From Blautia sp. Marseille-P3201T (GTDB taxonomy: Bacteria; Bacillota; Clostridia; Lachnospirales; Lachnospiraceae): DNA of 64,000 nt. The notes under the pieces are model-generated. The model did no database searches and was not told where the DNA came from. It worked only from the letters and a program-made list of their open reading frames with translations. Position numbers and translations under genes: made by a program. Numbering within the stretch: the stretch's first letter is position 1; every line of letters begins with the position of its first letter. This document shows positions 44,629 to 51,989 of this stretch, one piece after another. The stretch covers positions 496,001-560,000 of the forward strand of contig NZ_LT635470.1 in NCBI RefSeq assembly GCF_900120295.1, in the 5' to 3' direction.

Positions 44629-45165
44629 ATGATTTCTCATGAAGAATTAGAAGAATTTATTTGTCAGTTTCCAGTATATCAATATGCCTTTTTTGATCCG
44701 GAAGAAATCGAATTTTCATTCCGGGTGCGGTGGATTTGCGAAAAAGAATGCGAGCGATACAATTCCACCTGGGCATGCCCTCCTGCTGTGGGAACAGTAG
44801 AAGAATGCAGAAAACGTTGTCTTTCTTATAAAGAATGTTTTCTCTTTTCTACGATTGCAGAAGTTTCTGATGTAATTAATTTTGAAGAAACATTAGCTAC
44901 CAGAAAAGAACATGAAAAAATTACGGCAGCCATAGAAGCATTTATCCGTGAAAAAGGCACAGATTGTATGGCTCTTTCTACGGAGTCCTGTGATATCTGT
45001 GAAGTTTGTACCTATCCCAATGCCCCATGTCGTTTCCCGGAAAAGATGCATCCTTGTGTGGAAAGTCATGGAATTATTGTCTGCGAACTGGCAGAAAAAT
45101 ATAACATGGAATTTACTTTAAGTGCAAACCAGATTTTGTGGTTTGGTATCCTTTTTCTAAAATAA
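44629..45165 (+). CDS. DUF2284 metal-binding protein
   Basis: A 178-aa cysteine-rich protein of the DUF2284 family with about 13 cysteines: ICEKECERYNSTWACPPAVG, CRKRCLSYKEC and SCDICEVCTYPNAPCRFPEK. The cysteines probably bind a metal or iron-sulfur cluster; the family is unassigned, though often linked with corrinoid or radical-SAM biology in anaerobes. AAGGAG lies upstream. It separates sbcC from the sporulation genes. Confidence 0.88.
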   Translation: MISHEELEEFICQFPVYQYAFFDPEEIEFSFRVRWICEKECERYNSTWACPPAVGTVEECRKRCLSYKECFLFSTIAEVSDVINFEETLATRKEHEKITAAIEAFIREKGTDCMALSTESCDICEVCTYPNAPCRFPEKMHPCVESHGIIVCELAEKYNMEFTLSANQILWFGILFLK

Positions 45166-45188
45166 CCGCATGATTTTACGGAATATTT

Positions 45189-45212
45189 CATAAGTTAGAA
45201 TAAGAACTTATG
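45189..45212. promoter_or_regulatory. Inverted repeat upstream of yqfC, possible sporulation promoter region
   Basis: CATAAGTT (45189-45196) and AACTTATG (45205-45212) are perfect inverted copies. CATAAGTT also loosely resembles a sigma-E -10 element, with GCATGATT as a weak -35 match 14 bases upstream. Bacillus yqfC-yqfD is sigma-E controlled; here this is conjecture. Confidence 0.25.
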
Positions 45213-45225
45213 CAGGAGGCTTTTG

Positions 45226-45501
45226 GTGAAAAGGAAATTAGGAGATTTTTCAGGAAAATTAGGAGACTCCTTACAAATTCCAAAAGATTTATCTTATAAA
45301 GAGGCAGTTCTTACACTAACCGGTTCCCGTGAGTTATATATTGAAAACTATAAATGTATACGTCAATATCAGGACACCTGTATCATACTTCTTTCAAAGA
45401 GAAATAAAATTCAGATTGAGGGGAAAAATCTCCTTATTCTTTATTACACAGATGTGGAAATGAAAATAAGTGGAAATATCAATAAAATTTTGTTTTTATA
45501 A
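45226..45501 (+). CDS. yqfC: Sporulation protein YqfC
   Basis: A 91-aa protein of the YabP/YqfC family: LQIPKDLSYKEAVLTLTGSR and ELYIENYKCI match it, as does the neighbourhood with yqfD and phoH. In Bacillus it is made in the mother cell under sigma-E; the exact function is unknown. The GTG at 45226 is used because AGGAGG (45214-45219) lies six bases upstream; the TTG one codon earlier is too close. Confidence 0.9.
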   Translation: MKRKLGDFSGKLGDSLQIPKDLSYKEAVLTLTGSRELYIENYKCIRQYQDTCIILLSKRNKIQIEGKNLLILYYTDVEMKISGNINKILFL

Positions 45502-45512
45502 GGAGGCTGTGT

Positions 45513-46742
45513 GTGCAGGATTGGAGCCATTATGGAAAAGGTTATGTCCGGATAAAAGCGTATACCCAAAGCCCGGAGCGATTTTTGAATTTATGTGCTT
45601 ATCACAAAATCACCGTATGGAATTTAGTAAATAAAAATGATGTTTATGAGATGAATATAAGTATTAAAGATTTCTTTCGCTTAAAAAATATCTGTAAAAA
45701 AACAGGTACAAGAGTTCTGATTACAGGTAAATACGGACTGCCTTTCTTTTTTTATCGCAATAAAAAGAGGAAGGCATTTTTCATCGGTATTTTTTTAAGC
45801 TTTCTGATTATGTTCTTTTTATCCGGTTATATCTGGAATATTCATGTAGAAGGAAATATACATAATAGCACTCAAAGTATTCTGGATTATTTGGAAGAAA
45901 TAGATATCCATCACGGAATACCTAAGAAGGATTTGGACTGTGCTGTAATTGCCGAAAAATTAAGAGGAGAGTTTTCTGATATTACCTGGGTTTCTGCAAA
46001 GATTACAGGAAGCCGATTACTTTTGGAAATCAAAGAAAATGATAAAATTTATACAGAGAAAATTCCTGAAAAGGGAGCTTACGATTTGATATCCGACAAA
46101 ACAGGAAAGATTGTTTCTATGGTTACCAGAAAAGGAACTCCTGTAAAAAAGGTCGGGGAGCTTTGCAAAAAGGGCGAAATTTTAGTAAGCGGTCGTCTGG
46201 ATATTTTAAATGACAGCAAAGAAGTGGCAAAATACGAATATACTGATGCAGATGCAGACATTTATGTACAGTATCCGCTAGAATATTATCAACAGTTCTC
46301 CATGATATACCAAAAGCCAATCTATACAGGGAGACAGAGAAAGGGGTATGTTCTTCAGGCAGGAGATTATTATTTTGACCTTAAGCGAAAATCCCAATGG
46401 GAAACCTTTGATACCACTACGAATTTAAAACAGCTTCGGCTTACAGAAAACTTTAAACTCCCTGTTTTCTATGGAACCAGCACAGATTATGAATATAAAA
46501 CACAAGAATTTGTTTATACTGAAAAAGAGGCAAAAGAAAAAGTGCAAAGCCATTTAAGAGTACTTTTAAAAAGTTTGGAGGAAAAAGGGGTTCAAATATC
46601 AGAAAATCATGTTAAAATAAACATACAAAAAAATGTCTGTACAGCCAGTGGAACACTTCAGGCTGTTGAAAAAGCAGGGAAAAAAGTTCCCACAGACATT
46701 CTTCCCCAGCAAACAGAAAGGAAAATTGACATTAATGAGTAA
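45513..46742 (+). CDS. yqfD: Sporulation protein YqfD
   Basis: A 409-aa membrane protein required for sporulation in Bacillus. It has a cytosolic N-terminal part (YGKGYVRIKAYTQSPERFLN), one strong membrane helix (about residues 88-108, FFIGIFLSFLIMFFLSGYIW) and a large external domain beginning with a POTRA-like stretch (DYLEEIDIHHGIPKKDLD). The GTG start is set by AGGAGG six bases upstream. Its stop overlaps the phoH start (ATGAGTAA). Confidence 0.93.
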   Translation: MQDWSHYGKGYVRIKAYTQSPERFLNLCAYHKITVWNLVNKNDVYEMNISIKDFFRLKNICKKTGTRVLITGKYGLPFFFYRNKKRKAFFIGIFLSFLIMFFLSGYIWNIHVEGNIHNSTQSILDYLEEIDIHHGIPKKDLDCAVIAEKLRGEFSDITWVSAKITGSRLLLEIKENDKIYTEKIPEKGAYDLISDKTGKIVSMVTRKGTPVKKVGELCKKGEILVSGRLDILNDSKEVAKYEYTDADADIYVQYPLEYYQQFSMIYQKPIYTGRQRKGYVLQAGDYYFDLKRKSQWETFDTTTNLKQLRLTENFKLPVFYGTSTDYEYKTQEFVYTEKEAKEKVQSHLRVLLKSLEEKGVQISENHVKINIQKNVCTASGTLQAVEKAGKKVPTDILPQQTERKIDINE

Positions 46743-47748
46743 TATTTGTGAAGAAAAAATGGAATTGCCTGCAGAGCATGAACGAAATGTGTTCGGGCAG
46801 TTTGACGAGCATATTAAAAAAATAGAAAAAACACTGGGGGTTACGGTTATTTCAAGAGATGGTCAGCTTCGTATTTTAGGACCTATGACAGCCTGCCAAC
46901 AGGCAGTAAAGATTATACGGGAATTTCTGACATTATCTCAAAAAGGAAATATCATTACCCAGCAGAATGTAAACTATGCGCTGGCTCTTGCAGCGGAAGA
47001 AAAGACTTCTGTAATTACAGAAATAGATAAGGAATGTATTTGCCATACTTTAAACGGACGTCCCATTAAACCCAAAACACTGGGGCAGAAAGCCTATATC
47101 GATGCAATCCGAAAGAAAATGATTGTCTTTGGCCTTGGCCCTGCCGGAACAGGAAAGACTTACCTTGCAATGGCAATGGCAATTACCGCATTTAAAAATG
47201 ATGAGGTTGGAAGGATTATTTTAACGAGACCTGCCATTGAAGCCGGTGAAAAATTGGGGTTTCTTCCCGGTGATCTGCAAAGCAAAATTGATCCTTACCT
47301 CCGGCCTTTATATGATGCTCTTTATGAAATCATGGGAGCAGAAAGTTTTGCTAAAAACATGGAAAAAGGACTGATAGAAGTCGCTCCCCTTGCTTATATG
47401 AGGGGGCGAACATTGGATAATGCTTTTATTATCTTAGATGAAGCCCAAAATACCACACCTGCCCAGATGAAAATGTTCCTTACCCGTATTGGTTTTGGCT
47501 CAAAAGTCATTGTTACCGGAGACCTTTCTCAAAAAGATTTACCTTCCGGTGCAAAATCAGGACTGGATGTTGCGCTCCATGTACTAAAAAAAGTTGAAGA
47601 TATTGCCTTTTGTGAATTAACGAATAAAGATGTGGTGCGTCATCCGCTGGTACAGAAGATTGTTCAGGCTTATGACGCTTATGAAAAAAAGGAAGCAAAT
47701 GAAAAACGAGAAAAGAAACCTCGCAAAGACAGGAGGAAAGAACGATGA
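46735..47748 (+). CDS. PhoH-family ATPase
   Basis: A 337-aa cytosolic ATPase of the PhoH-like class, usually next to ybeY and linked to ribosome/RNA maturation. An N-terminal KH-like segment (TLGVTVISRDGQLRILGP) precedes the P-loop GPAGTGKT (135-142), TRPAIEAGEKLGFLPGDL and Walker B FIILDEAQNTTPAQMKMF. The ATG at 46735 gives the usual length; the ribosome binding site AGAAAGG is 13 bases away, rather far, consistent with coupling to yqfD. Its stop overlaps ybeY by four bases. Confidence 0.94.
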   Translation: MSNICEEKMELPAEHERNVFGQFDEHIKKIEKTLGVTVISRDGQLRILGPMTACQQAVKIIREFLTLSQKGNIITQQNVNYALALAAEEKTSVITEIDKECICHTLNGRPIKPKTLGQKAYIDAIRKKMIVFGLGPAGTGKTYLAMAMAITAFKNDEVGRIILTRPAIEAGEKLGFLPGDLQSKIDPYLRPLYDALYEIMGAESFAKNMEKGLIEVAPLAYMRGRTLDNAFIILDEAQNTTPAQMKMFLTRIGFGSKVIVTGDLSQKDLPSGAKSGLDVALHVLKKVEDIAFCELTNKDVVRHPLVQKIVQAYDAYEKKEANEKREKKPRKDRRKER

Positions 47749-48242
47749 CACTAAATTTAGAAATGGAATATGAAGGAGAACTGGATTTTGATTACGAAGA
47801 ACTGGCTAAAAAAGTAATCGAGGCTGCTCTTGACTATGAAGGCTGCCCCTATGAGACAGAAGTCAATCTTGTCTTAACCGGAAACGAAGAAATTCAGCAG
47901 ACAAATAAGGAGTTTCGTAATATTGATCGTGTTACAGATGTTCTGTCTTTCCCTATGCTGGATTTTGTAACACCGGCAGACTTTTCTTGTGCAGAGGAAG
48001 ACGATACCTGTTTCCATCCGGAAAGTGGTGAGCTGATTTTAGGAGATATTATGATTTGCATTCCCAGAATGCAGGAACAGGCTGAAAGCTATGGCCATGG
48101 CCAGGTAAGGGAATTTGCTTTTTTGATTGCTCACAGTATGCTGCATCTTATGGGGTATGACCATATGGAACCTGAAGAAGCAAAAGAAATGGAAAAGAAG
48201 CAGGAAGAAATTCTGGAAAGCCTTGGAATTACACGTTCTTAA
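47745..48242 (+). CDS. ybeY: Endoribonuclease YbeY (rRNA maturation factor)
   Basis: Zinc endoribonuclease involved in 16S 3'-end maturation and ribosome quality control. The 165-aa protein has the triad motif AHSMLHLMGYDH, the NxxFRxxDRxTDVLSFPM block and ELILGDIMIC. AGGAGG precedes the ATG inside phoH, and ATGA couples the two. Confidence 0.96.
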   Translation: MTLNLEMEYEGELDFDYEELAKKVIEAALDYEGCPYETEVNLVLTGNEEIQQTNKEFRNIDRVTDVLSFPMLDFVTPADFSCAEEDDTCFHPESGELILGDIMICIPRMQEQAESYGHGQVREFAFLIAHSMLHLMGYDHMEPEEAKEMEKKQEEILESLGITRS

Positions 48243-48302
48243 AAGTGAATAGAATATAAAAATCAGCCGATACTATAAGTATTCAGAAATAAGGAGGTTC
48301 TT

Positions 48303-48779
48303 ATGAAAAGAATAATCTGTGGTGTCGGCTGTTTTCTTGTCTTTGTTTTTTTTAGTGCAGGTTTTCTGTTCACCTACCAAATTACAGATTTGAAAGATCG
48401 AATTTATGTTTTAGAAGAAACAAATGCAGCAGTTAAGCGGCAAGTATCTGTACCGGCCATAAATAATAAAAACAAAACTTTTGTTTTAGAGCATTATGAA
48501 GATGGAAAATTACAGAAAAAGTCTTTTAAGATCAGTTCCTATGGAGGAGATAAAATTGTTTTTCGCCAGGAAGAAATACCATCGAATAAAGAAGGCTATA
48601 CACTTCAGGTAGAAGAGGGGTATGTGGTAGTATATGAAAATACTCAAAATCAAGTCTTTGAATATACCGACATTCCTTTGGAAGCCCTGCCGAAAGAGCT
48701 GCAAAGTGAAGTTTTACTGGGAAAACAAATTGAGACTATTGACGAACTTTATAACTTTCTGGAAAACTATTCCAGCTAA
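48303..48779 (+). CDS. BofC-like C-terminal-domain membrane-anchored protein
   Basis: A 158-aa protein with one N-terminal membrane helix (about residues 5-26), a short coiled segment and an exported domain. The tail, GYVVVYENTQNQVFEYTDIP then LPKELQSEVLLGKQI and LYNFLENYSS, fits the BofC C-terminal domain, which in Bacillus inhibits the SpoIVB protease in the sigma-K checkpoint. A similar role here is inference. AGGAGG lies upstream. Confidence 0.7.
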   Translation: MKRIICGVGCFLVFVFFSAGFLFTYQITDLKDRIYVLEETNAAVKRQVSVPAINNKNKTFVLEHYEDGKLQKKSFKISSYGGDKIVFRQEEIPSNKEGYTLQVEEGYVVVYENTQNQVFEYTDIPLEALPKELQSEVLLGKQIETIDELYNFLENYSS

Positions 48780-48864
48780 AATATGCCAAAATCCCTGTCT
48801 GGACTTATAGACAAAAATAGTGTAATATAAAATGATGTGAAAATGAACCAAAGAGGAAAAATAC

Positions 48865-49719
48865 ATGAATATCAGAGAAAAATTAAAAGACAAAAAAAGA
48901 ATTGTAATCAAAATCGGTTCTTCATCACTGACACATAAAGAAACAGGACGACTGGATTTGATTAAGCTGGAGATATTGGTTCGAGAACTGGCAGATTTAC
49001 ACAACCAGGGAAAAGAAGTCATTGTCGTGTCCTCCGGTGCTATTGCTGTAGGCCGCGCAGCCATGGGGATAAAAGAAAAACCTTCCCGTCTTTCTGAAAA
49101 GCAGGCATGTGCAGCAGTAGGACAGGCCAGGCTTATGATGATTTATCAAAAACTGTTTGCAGAGTATAGTCAGACAGCAGCACAGGTATTGATTACAAAA
49201 TACACTATGGTAAATGACATTACCAGAGAAAACGCAAGAAATACTTTTCAGAGCCTTCTGGATATGGGGGCAATTCCTGTTGTAAATGAAAATGATACGG
49301 TCTCCACGGATGAAATCGAATTTGTTAATACTTTTGGGGACAATGATACCTTGTCAGCTTTAGTGGCAGCTTTAGTAGATGCAGATATGCTTATCCTTTT
49401 ATCTGACATTGACGGATTATTTACCGATGATCCCAATGTCAATCCACAGGCAGAATTTATTGATGTAGTGGAGAAACTGGATGATCATTTAATGAAAATG
49501 GGGAAAGGTTCTACAGGCAGCAAGGTAGGAACAGGAGGAATGGCAACGAAGCTTTCTGCAGCCCGAATTGCAACCGGTGCAGGAGCAGACATGGTTATCG
49601 CCAATGGCGCAGACTTCCATGTCATACATAAGATCATGCAGGGCAGAAAACATGGTACGCTTTTTCTGGCAGATAAAAAGGAACCGAATATTTTACAGGA
49701 AATATTTGAAAATCTATAG
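48865..49719 (+). CDS. proB: Glutamate 5-kinase, short form without PUA domain
   Basis: First step of proline biosynthesis. The 284-aa protein contains only the amino-acid kinase fold (KIGSSSLTHKETG; VSSGAIAVGRAAMG; NENDTVSTDEIEF; GTGGMATKLSAARIA) and ends where the C-terminal PUA domain of the E. coli enzyme (367 aa) would begin. The usual partner proA is not in the neighbourhood; the next gene encodes a DUF896 protein. Confidence 0.94.
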   Translation: MNIREKLKDKKRIVIKIGSSSLTHKETGRLDLIKLEILVRELADLHNQGKEVIVVSSGAIAVGRAAMGIKEKPSRLSEKQACAAVGQARLMMIYQKLFAEYSQTAAQVLITKYTMVNDITRENARNTFQSLLDMGAIPVVNENDTVSTDEIEFVNTFGDNDTLSALVAALVDADMLILLSDIDGLFTDDPNVNPQAEFIDVVEKLDDHLMKMGKGSTGSKVGTGGMATKLSAARIATGAGADMVIANGADFHVIHKIMQGRKHGTLFLADKKEPNILQEIFENL

Positions 49720-49743
49720 AAATAAAGGAGAGAAACAGATACT

Positions 49744-49965
49744 ATGGATCAAAATACCATTAACCGAATTAATGAACTGGCAAGAAAATCGAAGGGAGAA
49801 GGGCTGACGCCGGAAGAAAAAGAAGAGCAGAGAAAACTTCGTGCCGAATATATTGCGGCAATCCGCATGAATATGCGTGCGCAGTTGGATAATATTGACA
49901 TTCAGGAAAAAGATGGAACGATTATCAATTTAGGTGAGAAATATGGCAGAAAAAAAGGAAATTAG
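49744..49965 (+). CDS. DUF896 (YnzC/UPF0291) family protein
   Basis: A 73-aa helical protein: INRINELARKSKGEGLTPEE, then KEEQRKLRAEYIAAIRMNMR, the hallmark of DUF896. Bacillus YnzC is a small helical-hairpin protein under SOS control; function unknown. It overlaps the start of the following gene by 23 bases. Confidence 0.93.
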   Translation: MDQNTINRINELARKSKGEGLTPEEKEEQRKLRAEYIAAIRMNMRAQLDNIDIQEKDGTIINLGEKYGRKKGN

Positions 49966-50494
49966 GAAATATATTTTCGGAAAACGAAAAGAATTTACAC
50001 AGCAGGAAGCAGAAAAATGCAGTGAAAAAATTTGTGAAACCATAATAGCTCTTCCTGAATTTCAGGAAGCAGACTGTATCTACGCTTATGTAGATTATAA
50101 TAAAGAAGTCATTACACGAGGCATGATTGAAGCTGCATGGAAAGCAGGGAAACGAGTTGCAGTTCCCAAAGTAACCGGCGCTCATGAAATGAAATATTAC
50201 TATTTGGAAAGCTTTGAACAGTTAGAACCGGGCTATTTCCAGATACCGGAGCCTGCATGGGGTGAGGAGGCAGCAGAAGAAGACGCCTTTTTAATTGTTC
50301 CCGGTGTTGCTTTTGACAAAAATCGTCACAGAGCCGGATATGGGCAGGGATTTTATGACCGCTATTTATCCGTACATAAAAAACACAAAACAGCAGCAGT
50401 TGCTTTTGACTTTCAGATTGTAGAGGAAGTTCCAGCAGAAGATACGGATATTTTCCCTGATAAAGTTATCACAGAAACAAAAATAATCAATTAA
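49943..50494 (+). CDS. 5-formyltetrahydrofolate cyclo-ligase
   Basis: ATP-dependent conversion of 5-formyl-THF to methenyl-THF, salvaging one-carbon folate. The 183-aa protein has the basic N-terminus EKKEIRKYIFGKRKEF, LIVPGVAFDKNRHRAGYGQG and FYDRYL, the family's ATP/folate signature. The ATG at 49943 follows AGGTGAG; a GTG three codons earlier lies within that site. It is followed by miaB after 12 bases. Confidence 0.94.
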   Translation: MAEKKEIRKYIFGKRKEFTQQEAEKCSEKICETIIALPEFQEADCIYAYVDYNKEVITRGMIEAAWKAGKRVAVPKVTGAHEMKYYYLESFEQLEPGYFQIPEPAWGEEAAEEDAFLIVPGVAFDKNRHRAGYGQGFYDRYLSVHKKHKTAAVAFDFQIVEEVPAEDTDIFPDKVITETKIIN

Positions 50495-50506
50495 AGGATG
50501 AATTTA

Positions 50507-51982
50507 ATGGAAAATACAACACTTTTATTTAATGATGAAATAGAAAAAATAATTGACGCCATGGATTTAAGCCAGGAAGCTCCTGTGGAAGAGCCACAGC
50601 GTCAGTATTGGTTTATGAAAAAAGCGCGTCAGCTTGTAAAAGAACAGTCTGAAAAACTGGGAAGACCGCTTACTGCCAATATTACTACTTTTGGCTGCCA
50701 GATGAATGCGAGAGACTCTGAAAAGCTGGTAGGAATTTTAGAACGCATGGGATACGTGGAAGTTTCTGATGAAAATGCAGATTTTGTTATTTACAATACC
50801 TGTACGGTAAGAGAAAATGCAAATCTTCGTGTATACGGACGATTAGGATATCTGCACAGTCTGAAAAAGAAAAATCCTCACATGATGATTGGCTTATGTG
50901 GCTGCATGATGCAGGAACCACAGGTAGTAGAAAAGCTGAAAAAAAGCTATTCTTTTGTCAATCTGATTTTTGGTACTCATAATATTTATAAATTTGCAGA
51001 ACTGGTGGTTTCCTCTCTGCTTTCCAACCGTATGATTATTGATATCTGGAAAGACACAGACAAAATCGTAGAAGACCTTCCGGTAGAAAGAAAATATCCT
51101 TTTAAGTCCGGAGTAAATATTATGTTTGGCTGCAACAACTTCTGCAGCTATTGTATTGTGCCTTATGTACGAGGAAGAGAACGCAGCAGAAATCCAAAAG
51201 ATATTATAAGAGAAATTGAGCGTCTGGTAAAAGACGGTGTTGTAGAAGTCATGCTTTTAGGACAAAATGTAAATTCTTATGGAAAGAATTTAGAGGAGCC
51301 AATGACTTTTGCCCAGCTTCTTACAGAAATTGAAAAAATCGAGGGATTAAAGAGAATTCGATTTATGACTTCTCATCCAAAGGATTTATCCGATGAACTC
51401 ATTGAAGTTATGAAAAACAGCAAAAAAATCTGCAAGCATCTCCATCTTCCTTTGCAGTCAGGCAGCAGTGACATTCTGCAGAAGATGAACCGCAGATATG
51501 ATAAAGAAAAATACTTAAATCTGGTAGAAAAAATCAGAACTGCCATTCCTGATATTTCTCTTACCACAGATATTATTGTAGGATTTCCGGGGGAAACAGA
51601 AGAAGATTTTCTGGAAACCGTTGACGTAGTAAAAAAAGTACGCTATGACAGCGCCTTTACTTTTATCTACTCTAAACGTACGGGAACACCTGCTGCCGTT
51701 ATGGAAAATCAAATTCCGGAAGATGTGGTAAAAGACCGCTTCAACCGCCTTTTGGAAACGGTGCAGACCATTGGTAGAGAAATGTCTGCAAGAGACACAG
51801 GAAAAGTCATGGAGGTTCTGGTGGAAGAACAAAACAGTCAGGACAAACACCTGATGACAGGACGTCTTTCCAACAATCTGCTGGTTCATTTTGAAGGAGA
51901 CACTTCCTTAATCGGACAGCTTTGTCAGGTACGTTTAGATGAATGCCGCGGCTTTTATTATATGGGAACGAAAGTAGGATAA
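50507..51982 (+). CDS. miaB: tRNA-2-methylthio-N6-dimethylallyladenosine synthase
   Basis: Radical-SAM methylthiotransferase modifying A37 of tRNAs after MiaA. The 491-aa protein has the N-terminal UPF0004 domain with three cluster cysteines (TFGCQMNARDSE; YNTCTVREN; GLCGCMMQ), the radical-SAM CxxxCxxC in FGCNNFCSYCIVPYVRGRE and a C-terminal TRAM domain. The ATG at 50507 lies eight bases after AAAGGA. miaA lies in the same operon, after mutSL. Confidence 0.96.
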   Translation: MENTTLLFNDEIEKIIDAMDLSQEAPVEEPQRQYWFMKKARQLVKEQSEKLGRPLTANITTFGCQMNARDSEKLVGILERMGYVEVSDENADFVIYNTCTVRENANLRVYGRLGYLHSLKKKNPHMMIGLCGCMMQEPQVVEKLKKSYSFVNLIFGTHNIYKFAELVVSSLLSNRMIIDIWKDTDKIVEDLPVERKYPFKSGVNIMFGCNNFCSYCIVPYVRGRERSRNPKDIIREIERLVKDGVVEVMLLGQNVNSYGKNLEEPMTFAQLLTEIEKIEGLKRIRFMTSHPKDLSDELIEVMKNSKKICKHLHLPLQSGSSDILQKMNRRYDKEKYLNLVEKIRTAIPDISLTTDIIVGFPGETEEDFLETVDVVKKVRYDSAFTFIYSKRTGTPAAVMENQIPEDVVKDRFNRLLETVQTIGREMSARDTGKVMEVLVEEQNSQDKHLMTGRLSNNLLVHFEGDTSLIGQLCQVRLDECRGFYYMGTKVG

Positions 51983-51989
51983 AATTAAC

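Noticed and set aside
51515-51889. 124-aa open frame antisense to miaB
   Set aside because: Shadow of a fully conserved gene; no start signals.
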